Origin: Eutreptiella sp. 'Long Island Sound 2002'
Taxonomy: Eukaryota; Euglenozoa; Euglenophyceae; Eutreptiales; Eutreptiaceae
NCBI GenBank assembly: GCA_964036045.1
Contig: OZ038382.1
Coordinates: 104,380,007-104,444,006 of the forward strand
Direction of reading: 5' to 3'
DNA: 64,000 nt
The notes under the pieces were generated by a model that saw nothing but the letters and a program-made list of their open reading frames with translations, was not told where the DNA came from and ran no database searches. Positions 1 through 12,600 of this stretch are shown here, in pieces. Each line of letters starts with the position of its first letter. The first letter of the stretch is position 1. The position numbers and the translations under genes are program-made.

Positions 1-609
1 CGGAGTGACAGACAACAGCGCACAGATGATGTGCGCTGCACAGACCTCCTCCGCGGTGTTGTCACAGGGAGGGGGCAGTGGCTTGGAAGAGGGAGTCCCC
101 AAACCGGCCAAACTGGCCTTCAGAGCACACGCTTTACCCCTCCCTCCAGGATCATGTTTCGGTGAAACGGCAAGATTGCCTCTGCAGGTGCCTTGGTGCA
201 TGCCCTTCTGCTCCCTCTTTGGAGAGCATCTCTTGGCATTTCCCCCCCATCTTCAGTCCTTCGCTTTCTGCCCCATCTTTCAGGGGACACCCACCCGCTA
301 GAGTTGGTTTTTCTTTGTTAAAACACGTCGAGCCCGACCGCCGTCGGTTCGCCCCCAACCGTCGTGGGTAAGTCCCTACCACGTCTCCTGGCGCCCAAGT
401 GCCGTCAGTCGGTTCCCATGTGCCATCGTGAGCTTTTGAGCAAAGAACTGTCAGATCTGACTACGCTGTTCCTTGATATTGTGCTGGCTGCACATGCGAG
501 GCCCGAAGCCCGCCGCCAACGTTGAGTTTTTTGCGAACTCCGTGTGATTCATCTTCATATTTCGCAGCCTCAATGCCCCACATATCTCACCCTCTGCCCC
601 TTTTCTCAG
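1..609. other. No gene supported; probable upstream intron
   Basis: This stretch holds short overlapping open frames in several phases but none with a recognisable motif. The first supported exon starts at 610 in phase 1, just after a pyrimidine-rich acceptor (CCCCTTTTCTCAG). That gene must therefore have at least one earlier exon, and this stretch is probably its upstream intron, with the 5' end outside the window. Confidence 0.5.
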
Positions 610-3600
610 GCCCGTACAGCTTCAACAACCAAAACGGGGGCACCATGAGCGCCCCTTCGCCCATCGGACAGCGCGACGCCCTCAGCGTTGCGGACGTGGC
701 CGCGGTGGAATGGCTGCACAACAGCTGCGGGGACACCCAAACGGCGATCCAGTGCGCCAACAATCTCGGGGTCTCCACGTATTATATCCGCCCGTCCATC
801 GCGTTCGACGTCAGTATCACCGCGTATTACTCCCCCGCCTCCATGACGCTGACCTACAGTCTACCGACGGGGGCGACGACGACCACGGCCCAGAACACCG
901 TCATCGCGGCCACGGAGGCGTATCAGATGTTTGTCTCCTGGACCCCCACGACGTCGCAGGTCGGCACGCACACAATACAGTCCACGTGGAGCGCTTCAGG
1001 CGCCCCCACGCTCAACTGCAATCTTCAGGTCTCGTCCTTGTCAAGAGCCGTACGCTTTGGTGCAATGGCAGTGAATCTTGGGCGGTGGGCATTGCAGTGG
1101 TGGCCACTGGCGTCAACCGACGAAGATCCGAAGCATTCCAGCGCCTTTCTTTGTCTTCGCTCGTGCACACTGCCCCGGCAGTACGTTGACGGGAGGGTGT
1201 GCATAAGGCGACGTGTTGCATCGGTGCGTTCCCCCGCTTCTCAGGTCATCGTCGCCACCGACGCTTGCGATGGGCAGGCGGCGGATCCCGTGAACGACTG
1301 CACTGGCAACGGCACGTGTACTATGGCCAGCAAGGCCTACCCGTGTGAGTGTGTGTACACGAACTACGGCCGCCTCTGCGACAAACCGTACGTCTGCGAC
1401 AGCACCTTCACGGAGAATTTTGCAACGGGTGGACCTCCTGCCCCACCTCCTTTGGCCCTGGCCCCTTCATCCCCTCCCTATCCCCCCCTTTCCCGAGGCT
1501 TGTGCTTGACGATGGAAAGGCCGCCCCTTTGGCCTTCAGATGGGGCGGTCAGTTCCGTTGCAATGCTGCCCCCGTGTCCAACTGCCCCCTGACCGTTGAC
1601 TCAGGGCCACGGAGCGGACATACGTTGCTGCGACCCTTTTTTATACCCCTCCTCAGGCCCCTTCAGCCACCCTCTCGCTCAGCCCTGCCCTTTCAATTTT
1701 CCTCTTGCCCTTGCCCTTGCGCTCGCCTCATATCGGTCGGTTTTCTTGCGTCACCGCCAGAGCTACTGCCCCACTGCACCAGCAGTGCGCATCTCGTGGG
1801 GGTGCTGCGGTCGCGCTTCCTCCGCCACTGCGCTCGCCCTGCCCCTCTCACTGCAATGCCATACTATCGTTTTTTAGCACAGCCTCCCCCCAAGGTGTTT
1901 TACAGTTGACCACTGGCCTGCGGTTGCGGGGGCCAACGGCCAACTTGTTACAAGCAGGGCTCTGATTGTTTACCTGAGACCAGCGTTTCCTTCAACACTC
2001 GACCAATGATGAATGCTGCGTGTGTAAAATTTCGCCTCCAACGGGTGGGGGGGGGGGGTAGGGGTTGGGAGGCTTGAAATAAACCAACAACCCCCACGCC
2101 AATAATGGCTTGTGATGGGGGAGCCTTTTGGCCTCTGACGGGAGAGCTAAAGTAGAGTGTGCGGGAGGGGGTTGGAAAAAGGGGGCTCCGACGCCCCCCC
2201 CCCCCCCCCGCCACCGCGCCCTACACTTGGCAGGAGTGGCTGAATCGTGGGTTGCCCCTTGCCCTTGACCTGGCAGGAGCACAACAGAGGCACGGATTGC
2301 CAGCCTTGTGCAGGGCAGGGGCACAAAGGGTCTAGGCCGCCTCCTGCCCTCGCTGTGGGCAGGACCACAAAAAGCGTGCCGGAGCAGCAGCAGCATGGCA
2401 CGCTTCAGTCCGCAAAGCGTTGGGTGTCATGGCAATGGTGCGTGAGTCGCCGGGTGCTGTGCCCCAGGGCAGCAGCAGGGCGTTGTGGCGTGGGATAGCA
2501 CACGGGCTGTGTGCTCTTGCACGGCGTGATGATGCTGTACTCTGGGGCAACAGCGGGTGATGTCCATCAGGGCGCTGTGGTTCAGGGAAGCAGGAAGATG
2601 CCATGCTCCAGGGCAGTAGCGGGTGCTGTGGTGTGGGAGGTGCTGTGCGCTGGTCTGGTGGCTGCGGCGGGCTGTGCTTCAGGGCAGGAGTGAGATGCTG
2701 CACTTTGGGACAGCAGCAGGGCGCTGTGCTGTAGGGCTGCTGCTGGGTGCTATGGTCTGGGTGCGCGGCAGTGTGTTGTGCTCCAGGGCAATGACAAGGT
2801 GCAGTGCTGTAGGGCAGCTTCTGAGTGCTGTGCTCTGGGGCAGCAGGGCGCTGTACTGCAGGGCAGCCGCAGGGTGTGCTGCTGGGGCTGCTCCTGGGTT
2901 TGTGCCCCATGACAGCAGCTTTGGGGCAGATGCGTGCTGTGGTGCTTCCGGGCAGCAGGTGCTGTGTGTGTTTCCAGGGCAACACTTTCTGGTTCAGCAG
3001 CACGGTGTTGTGCTCCAGGGCAGTAGCAGGTTGCTGTACGATAGCTGCACCCCGGGCCGGGCCACTGCTTAGTGCCGTATTCTGTGGGCCGGCCGCAGGC
3101 ACCGTGTTGCTGCCCCGGAGTACAGCACACCATTTTTGCGCTGGAGCACAGCACCTTGCGACTGCCAGGGAGCAAAGCACTCTGCAGCTGCCCTGGAGCT
3201 CAACACCGAGCCCTTTCTTAGTGATGCTGGGGGGCAGGGAGGGAGGGTTAAAGTCAGGTGCACCCACCGAGTTTTCAAACCCAGTCACCCAGCCATGGGC
3301 CTTCCTCCACCAAGGGCGGGTGTGGTGGGGGGTGGGGTGCTCAGGCAACGCACCCACCCACCCGCATCTGCCAATTGGTCCTGGTTCCGTGCAGTCTCCT
3401 TCATTTTCATGGTCAGCCGTTAGACCAGGCAGGCAGGGCGGTGCTAAAGGGACCAGATTTTTTTTTTTAAGGACCACCCTTAAGGACCGCCCCAAGGGAC
3501 CACCAACCGCTAACCGCCAACTGCCACCAACCGCCAACCGCCAACCGCCGCCAACCGCCAACCGCGACCAACCGCCAACCGCCAACCGCTGCCAACCGCC

Positions 3601-6600
3601 ACGAACCACCCATCACCAACTGCCAACGGCCGCCAACCGCCACTAACCGCCACTAACCGCCAACCGCCAACCGGCAATCTCCACCAGCCGCCAACCGCCA
3701 ATGGCCACCAACCATGGTTGAACATATGAGCTACACGCGGTCGTTTTTGAAAAAACCATGCTCCGGAACAGTCTTTTTTTTCTCGTTAAGGACCGCCCTG
3801 CAGGCAGCACCAGGGTGCTGCGCTCCATGGAGCTGTAATCTGGGGCAGCAGCAGGTGCTGTGCACAGGCCAGGAGAGGATGTACGGGGTTCTGGGGGCCA
3901 TGGGAGGGGGGTGTGAGGCTAGGAAGAGAGGGGTATGTGAGGGCAGGAGCAGAGGGGTATGTGAGGGCGGGAGGAGAGGGGTATGTGAGGGCCGGAGGAG
4001 AGGGGTGTGTGAAGACAGAGGGATTTGAGGGCAGTAGGGGGGGGGAGGGGGGATGTGAGGGCACTAGCAGAAGAGGATGCCAACCTGAGCCCTCAGGAGC
4101 CTTTGGTGCATGGTGTGCTGTGCAGGGGTGGGGGAGGACAGGGGCCTGGTCCAGGACTTCCTGTATCATGCTCATCGCGATCTCCCTTTCAGGGTTTGGC
4201 ACATTGGTTGATTCCTGGAGAGGGACTGACGTTACTGTCTCTGGTGGGGTGATGGTGGTCGCGCCCACCACTAGCAGCACGACAGCACGAGGTCGCACCA
4301 ATCTTGCAATGACTCTGAGATATGCCGAAGTGCGTATCCAAGTGCTGAGCTCCATTCCGGCCACTGGGCGCGCTGCAGACTTCATAACGTACGTCGGCAG
4401 TGGCATTACCAATCTGCTCTTTGGCATTGTCATTGAAGACGGCAAATGGATTGCATACCTCGGGACCAACCTCTTTGATATGCCGATTGCGAGTCCTGCA
4501 GCAGATACTTGGTGTGCTCTGCCTAGCATGTTGTTACCATTCTTACAACAACAAAAATATTTCACATACAGTTTTCAACATAATTTGACAGAGGTCTCGC
4601 CAAAATTGGGGGTCTGGAAAATTTTGTCCAGAGGGGGGGGGGGGGGGGCATCCCATCTCAGATCCTAACAGGGGGGGGAGGGGGGCTCTTGCAGGGCAAA
4701 TGCAGTGAGGTGTAATGCCTCCCCATAAGCAAGTTGGAGCTGCCCCCATACAAGACCCCCCCCAAAGGCGGTATCCAAGTACGGGGGGGCTGAGGGCTCA
4801 AAATCGAAAAAGTCATTGGGGGATAATTTTGTCTCCCAAAATGATGATTCTACAAGGGGTTAAACAACATCCCCAAAAGGTCACAAATTGGGGTATGCTA
4901 TGCAAAGGCCCCAAAACAGGGGGGGGGGGGGGGGCGCAAATGCGATTTTTTGCGCTTTTTTGTGCTTCAGGGCTGTAGCCATTTTTTGCGGTTTTTGCGT
5001 TTTTTTTTGCGCTTCCTTGCATCCCTTGTCACCTCAGTTTGCATTGTTTTTCTTTGTTCCATACATGGACAAGTTCATCACATGTCCAGTAGTTGCGGAA
5101 GAAGATGAACATGAGGAAGTGCATGGTGACAGCATGTGGTGTTGTGCATGTCAGAAGCTAGTGTGTCACAAGAAGATATGCACTGCTGACAGGCACATCA
5201 CCCGGCCGTCACACATAAAACGCATGAAAGACCTTTTTGTCTGAGGTGGCCAACAGGGCTGTGGTGCATATTGATGCTATCATCGCGCGCAACCCTGAGC
5301 AGTGGAGATGCTACAAACAGGTCCGCGTTCTCAATCCTGCCAATTTGGGTGAGATGTGCCATACTATGCAAGATTTCACGGAACTGCATTTTCCCACGGG
5401 AGATGGTGCTTTTCAAAATGAGTGGCACCAGTATGGCACCATTGTTGCTGGGTGGAGAACACCACCATTGATAGCCCCTAGGCATTGGCTGCATTAATGG
5501 AAAAGTCGTGGGCAGGTTCAATGCTGTGGAAGCCCTTGATGCTACTGAATGTGGCTAGCTTTGTTTGGGATCAACATGTGTTGCATTGCCCTGTGGGTGT
5601 TGCGTTTTTTTTGCGTTTTCTTGCGCTTTTTTGTGTCGCGCTTTTTGACATCCCAAGTTGCGCCCCCCCCTCCCAAAAAAGAGGGGTATACGGCGCTGTT
5701 GGCCTGCGCTTCTGCTTGATCGAAAAACCCTCTTGGAGGTGATTTTGGTTTTGACTTTTTCGTCTCCCCATCCCAATTCACTGCATTCGACCCATCCCTT
5801 GTATAAGACAACCAGTAAGCAAGCTGAGATGAGATGCCCCCCCTCCCCCACAAATTGGAGCTGCCCTGGGTGATGTTGGCTCGTGTGCGGCTTCCAATGC
5901 TTAGCCATAATCTTGTAAAACCACTGTGCGTACAACCCAAAAAGTGTCAGTTCACGGAACCAACAACAGAAACTGCCTTAGCGCAACAGAGGGAAAAGCC
6001 ACCACCCCCTCCACCCCACCCCAATGCCTTCAAACACCCCAACCCCCCTTGTCTTTGCATTGATGCCATCAGTCTTGTACCACAGCAAGGTTACGGTCAA
6101 TGCCAAATGCCCCACACCATGCTTACTACCACTCTTGCCACACACACCCCTTCTAAGCTTTGCTGGTTTGCTGCAATCATGAGCAGTGGGATAGACATTT
6201 CATCCACCCATGAAAATGCACCCCACCCCTTCCCTCACCCGCCACAGACCAACAAGGAGGTCACACGAATGACATGGTGTGGGGCACTAGTTGCGCTACA
6301 CTGTGACAAACTAGGCTTTAGGGGGGGGGGATAACCCCTTGCAGCAACACGACCCTGGCATCTCCATGACATCACCCTCGAATGTACTGATTGGGTTATT
6401 CCAAATGAATCGGGGTTTTGGCAATGATCAACAAGCAGCTTCTCCAGTTTGCATGCAAATAGTCAACGTAGTCAACATTGTGTATCACCAAGAGGTTTCA
6501 CTGATGGCACATCTTTTTCACACTTTGCAATCAGGTCCCTCCTCCATAAGCACAGTAGAAGGGTGAGATTCCCTACCAAGTTTTGCATGTTGAGCCGGGG

Positions 6601-9600
6601 CAGTAGTCTCTTGAAAAGAGCGATGGTGTCAACAAATCAACATGCAATTTCAGGAAAAAGAGCAGTTTTGGGTGCATGCATCATGATAGCAAAAGCATAT
6701 GTTTTGCTCACGGGAAGACCGACTCCGTGGGTCCTAGGACGCCAACTACCCCCCCCCCCCCTCCCAAAGGAGCCTCCGGCCAACAGTCAGTTGCCAAAGG
6801 TCCTCTAGAGTCCCAACGCTCCATGGGTACCAAAGGCGGAGGAAGGAAATCACCTCGAAGAGAGGTTATTAGATCAAGCGCAGGCGCCTGCATCGTATAC
6901 CCCCCCTTTTTGGGGGTCGTTCGCGTAGCATAACCCAAGGCATGATATTGGATGTCCAACCCCTTGTAAAATCATTATTTTACCGATAAACCAATCTTCC
7001 AATGGATTTTTTGATTTTCAGGCCGCTATCCCCTGAAACTGAATATCACATTTTTTTCGGGGGGGGGGGGGGATGGGGAGGGGGGTCAAAAGTTTGTGCT
7101 CACAGGGATTTGAGCGAGGGTAAGGTGCTGTAAAGCTGGCAGCCCGGCCGGGAATCGAATGCTTGGCTGACTGTTAGCCTCTCTTCGATGCACTGCTGAA
7201 GGCAATAGAATTTTTGTCCACTTTGCAACCCAACACTATCCTTAACCCAACCTTGACCCTAACGCCCACCCCCAACCCTAAGCCTAGTCCTACCCCTACC
7301 CCTACCCCTAACCCTAACCCTAACCCTAACCCCAGCCCTAGCTCTAGGTCTAACCCTAGGCTAGGGTCAGACCTAGTGTTGGGTCCAAAATGGAGACCAA
7401 TGATGTGGCAAAAAGGAGCCATGAACTAAATTTTGGGGGATCTTGTTCAGCCTACTCAACATGGCTGGCATGGTCGAACTAGCTTGCCGCAAAGGCCAGG
7501 GTTAGGTTCAGGGTGATGGTGCAATTAGAGGGAGGGCAAGGGGAGGTAAGCAGAGCCTGCAATTGACCAACGCTTGGCCTTGGGGGCATGTACCCCCCCC
7601 CCCCCGGCCCACCCCAAATCACCCCACCTGGACCCCCCCAAAAACCAAAAGGCCCTCCCAGACCCCGCCCCATCACCTCTCCCAGACCCCCCCCCCCCTT
7701 GGGGGCCTCCGGCCAGTGCTTAATCGGGGGGGGGGTGTCCAAACCCAAGGAGTCGGTCCCTCTGTGGTTTTGCTACATTTTCCGCATCTTTTCGCATTTT
7801 TTGTGGAGGCCAGTGACTCTTTTCCCCGCCTGCACTCCTTGCCTCAGTCTTTTATGGAACCCCCGGCAAGGACCTGGCGCCGGCAAGGTAACAGATGCCA
7901 CATGGGCAGCATGGTGCAATCGTTGCAGTGGGACAAACCCCAGGCCCCAGGGCCTCCATAGTGGAAAGGGGTGAAATATTTGAACTCACAGTCCAAATTC
8001 GAGCATGTCAGATAGGGAAACATTGGGTGAAACCAATTTTCTGAACCTTTCACCATAGAAAATGCCGTTGCCGCCCAAATTGGCTGTTCCATATTGCCAC
8101 CAATGGGTGTGGGTTGGCGGATCTCCGAGGGGGCGCGCCACTCTCCTGCCTGGTCTCACCCACAAAGCTACAATTTTCCTCCGGCTATCAGCAACCACAA
8201 GTCACCTTGCTCAACATGCAGGTTGCACAAAATATATGGCACAGTACCACTGCAGGAAAGTTGGACTTCAATTACCTGCGGGGGATACTCATAAATGCTA
8301 GTGGGTCAGTGTGTAGTACACCCGGAATCGAGTTTCTGTGTCTTCCAAAAATATAAAAATGAATGATGTTTCTCTTGGGTATCCCAAATTTGCTGCTCTA
8401 TCTATGCTGTTTTGGCTTTGTATCGCAGGCGCCAGGCAGCAATCAGCAAATTTGAAACCCTTTTCCTCCCACTTTCTGCACATGTCAAGTGTAGATCTTG
8501 ACAATATTTCTGTATTTTCGCCGTCACTGATACACACTAGCTTCTAGCCCCGGAGTGCCAGCCGGGGCCTTGGGCCAGCCGGGGTTTGCTGGGACCCATC
8601 ACTCAACTATCCCTGGTGCATGTTGGGTCATGGTTTGTGGGGGCATCAAACGGTTCGGGAAATGTCCAACACCTGAACATTGTTCAAGATTGGGATGGCA
8701 AGTCTTTAGCTGACCTTACAAAGGGGTGCCTGACCAGGGGGTGAGTTTGCTAGTTGCCCGCAGAATCCCTTGGGAAGAAAGGGGGGGCATGTTCAAGGTG
8801 CTGCACTCAGTCACTGAGTAGCTGAGAGGCAGTCGCTGGGGGGAAGGATTTCAGGGCAAAGCTACCACATTGACCAACACAGGTGTGGACGTTGAATTGT
8901 CCTTTCTTCGTACCGTAATGAATCACAAGGGTGTGGATGCACAGCAACAAAGCACCAGCCTCACAACAAGTACTCTCGCTTTTGCATCCGCCTCTCCCTT
9001 CCCCCTCCCATGCTCGCATCTCCTGCTATTTTTCTGGGTGCCTCATTATATCATGGCAAGGGGAAAATTGGCTTGCGCGGGGGGGGGGGGGGTCACGGGA
9101 GCCCCCCGAAGGAGGGGGGGGGGGGTCTAGCAATGGGGCTCCCGTGACAGAAACCATGGTAAAGTCCCAATTTTCCCCCCATTTTTGCCATTTTTTCACT
9201 GAATTCCGGAACTAACTCCCGCCGGTCCCTACGGGGTATAAAAGGGGCACGGGCAGGGCCTAGGGGGCAGTTCCCTAGTGCGCTCAACCGTGATGTTAGG
9301 GCTTTGATGTTTCACAGGTGTGACACCCTTGTGGCAGATCCGAAGGGGAGGGGGAAAAAGAAAAAACTGAGGACTGGGGGCGCCCAGGGCTCCTCCTCAG
9401 GAGTCGCAATGCCCGACCCCCTTATAAAGTGGGCTAAGCGAAATACACACTCAGACCCCCCCCTATTCCCCTGGGGGCTAAAAAGGTTGACGCGACCTCT
9501 CCTTTCCTTACTCCCACCCACAAGGAAAGGGGGAAAAAAAAGTATCTTTTTTCACGCACCAGATCTGGGTTTTCTGCATTTTACCAGTGAAAATGTCAAG

Positions 9601-12600
9601 CATCATACCCCTTCCATTCAAGTGTTTTCCTGTTCCTCGCAACGCTTATGAAGAGTTTTGGAACTCGGAACATGGACCTGTGTTTGAAATGTTTTCCACC
9701 ACCCCGTTGAACGGGAGAAATCAGATTGTTCAGGACAGGTGGAAACTCACTCAGAGAGTTGCCAAACATCTTGTTGACAACAGATGTATTTCAGCACAGT
9801 TTTTGGACAGTTTGAAAACAGAAGTTATGGATGCCCAAAAAAAAGCAGACTGTCCGCGTGCTGTGAAGCAGTTGGTACCGGTAGATCATTTGTCGCGCGA
9901 CTGCCCCCTTGTGAAAGCCAAGCGTGCACGTGTGCGATCCCTCCCAGCCCCCATGTGTGATGTGCATTGGAGTACGCAATGTGACATTTTGCTCCAGCAA
10001 ATTGTTGAAAAACAAGCAACCTTTTCTTCCGACAGTCCCGAGGAAACCCACAGCCAGGAAACCCCCAAGACACCAGCCAGGTCAAAGCGGGCTACCATCA
10101 CAGATTTTTTTTCGCCCGCATCCCAAAGTTCCTCCACACACTCCTCATCCGTACCCCATACCCCAACTTCAGCACCCCGCCCCCACATCAGCATTAAAAA
10201 CTTTTTCACGCCATCATGTCAAAGTTCGGACCAGTCTCCAACATCATCCCACCCTCCAACTTCCGCTCCGAGACCCTGCTCACTTATGGAGCAATTTGGT
10301 GCCTTGTCCCAAAGCCCCCCTTCACAACGTGCCCCGCGTGTACCCCCCAGTGCTGCCCCCACTATTGTGCCTGATTCCTCTGATGTGTCGTCATTGACTT
10401 CCGCCTCTCAGTCGTCTGTGGCAGCAGGAGGCCAAGGTGGGGCGCTACATCTCCTCAATTTTTTTTTGTGCTATGGGATGTAGCCGGAATTGACCGGACA
10501 TAAATACCACCACTGCTGCCCCCCCCCCCAATGGAAGTTCAACTTTATTTACCACCATCTATGACCTTTTTGAAGGCCCCGTCACGGGAGCCAAGGAGGG
10601 GGGGGGGTCCGGGAAAGGGGCTCCAACGACCCCCCCCCCCCCGCGCAAGCCAATTTTCCCCCACCCCATTGTATATCATCCAGGTACACCATTCGAATGA
10701 CGTTGGATTACAACGTCCGACAGACCACGTACCATGTGGACACGTCTACGTACACATTGGACTGGACAAGCGCAAGTGGCACGGAGGCTTGGGTGGGGTC
10801 GGTCACTCTCGGGTTCTCTCCTGTGTGCTGCACATGTGCCAGTGTTGAGCGTTCTTGTGTGCGGATTCATGATGGTTATGGTGGGAACTTTGGGAGGCCC
10901 GTCTCTATGTAGACAGCGCTTAGAGCACACTGCTGATGCGTGCATGCATCAGAGGAGGCGGAGCATCCAGTCCAGAAACGGCAATCTGCATGCTAGCCCG
11001 TCAGCCACAAACTGCTGCTACTGCCACTAATACCCTTGCTGCTGATGCCATCTCTGACACACTACACGTGCTGAGCAGCATCCACGATTTTGTCACAGTT
11101 TTGCCTCCTTGCCCAGTGGGGATTCCAGACACAATGGAGTACCTCCCCACCCTGCTCACCGGTTTGATGAGGGGGGCTGTATATTCCCAAGGTCTACAAA
11201 GATCTGTTTGCTTGCAGTAGCCGGTCCCCAGCGCGCGCCCACCGTGCTGGTGGTTTGCCCTCGCAGCATCCCCCCAAATTTCGGGCTGGGGTTTGCTAAA
11301 GCGCAAAAGATTTGGCAATGGCGCCTGTGACTCCCCTGGTAGGGTTGCCCTCACCGGCTTGGAGGAAATAGGGGATGCAACTCCTTGCCGTTAGTGGTGG
11401 CAATCCCCCCCCTCGACACACACACACACCGTCAAGGGAAATGAAGAGCCTGGCAGTTGCGCTATTGTAGGGTCAAAAAGCTTGACCACAGAGAATAGGA
11501 TAACTTGTAGATGAGTGGGGGGGTTGTTCTTCTTCATCCAAGCCCCTTCTTCTCCCATGTTGTGGCAGCCCCTTGCCTTTCTCAATCGAAGGCTAAGGAC
11601 GTCCTCTTACCCGTTTGTTTCTTCGTGTCAGTGTCCCCGCTCCATGCAGTGCTGGTCTCGGTGGTCCCAAAACGGAGGAGGCCCCACGCCCATGCGGCGG
11701 GGGTCTCGGTGGTCCCAAAACGGAGGAGGCCCCCACGCCCATGTGGTGGAGGCCTCGGTGGTCCCAAAGCGGAGGAGGCCCCCTACGCCCATGTGGCGGG
11801 GGTCTGGGTGGTCCCAAAGCGGAGGAGGCCCCCACGCCCATGCGGCGGGGGTCCCAAAACGGAGGAGGCCCCCATGCCACGGGGGCCTCAGTGGTCCCAA
11901 AGCGGAGGAGGCCCCCACACCCATGTGGTGGAGGCCTCGGTGGTCCCAAAGCGGAGGAGGCCCCCGCACCCATGCGGTGGGGGTCTGGGTGGTCCCAAAA
12001 CGGAGGAGACCCCCACGCCCATGCGGTGAGGGCCTCAGTGGTCCCAAAACGGAGGAGGCCCCCTCGCACATGCGGAGGGGGCCTCGGTGGTCCCAAAGCG
12101 AAGAAGGCCCCGACGTCCATGTGGCGGGGGCTTCGGTGGTCCCAAAGCGGAGGAGGCTCCCTCACCCATGCGGCGGGGGCCTCAGGGGTCCCAAAACGGA
12201 GGAGGCCCCCTCGCCCATGCGACGGGGGCCTCGGTGGCTAAAGCGGAGGAGGACCCCTCGCCCATGCGGCGGGGCCTGGGTGATCTCAAAACCGAGGGTG
12301 CCCCTCGCCCATGCGGCAGGGGCCTCGGTGGTCCCAAAGTGGAGGGGGGCCCCGCGCCCATGCGGCAGGGCCCTCAGTGGTCTCTATGCGGAGGAGATCC
12401 CCGCGCCCATGCGGCGGGGGCATAGGTGGTCCCAAAGCGAAGGAGGCCCCCGCGCCCATGCGACGGGGGCCTGGATGGTCCCAAAGAGGAGGAGGTCCTC
12501 ACGCCCATGCGGCGGGGGCCTGGGTGGTCTCAAAGCGAAGGAGGCCCCCGCGCCCATGGGGCGGGGGCCTCGGTGAAACCAAACAATCAGATTTTGTCAA

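Larger units (their letters stand above)
4512..9046. other. Large intron 3: mostly unannotated repeats and G/C runs
   Basis: The first 4.5 kb of intron 3 contains many G or C homopolymers, T-rich tracts with TTTTTTGCG units (around 4,940-5,010 and 5,605-5,645), a short zinc-finger-like ORF (5,062-5,244) and a telomere-like tract near 7.3 kb. I see no exon of the host gene here: the exon 3 donor (4,512) and exon 4 acceptor (10,683) restore a Trp codon directly. Confidence 0.55.

Noticed and set aside
2332-3609. 425-codon minus-strand open frame
   Set aside because: It runs antisense through two tandem-repeat arrays inside an intron. The amino-acid pattern (Trp/Arg/Leu/Ala/Val/Gly blocks) is produced by the CCGCCAA heptamer and shows no domain.
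7130-7200. tRNA-like segment on the minus strand (CATTCGATTCCCGG resembling a T-arm/B box)
   Set aside because: A possible anticodon stem with a 7-base loop exists, but the loop lacks the usual flanking bases and no D-arm or acceptor stem could be paired. At best a tRNA-derived fragment.
11515-12576. 353-codon Pro/Arg/Gly-rich frame and its overlapping partners on both strands
   Set aside because: All are products of the 48-50 bp minisatellite. Several frames are open at once and none joins in phase with the flanking exons.
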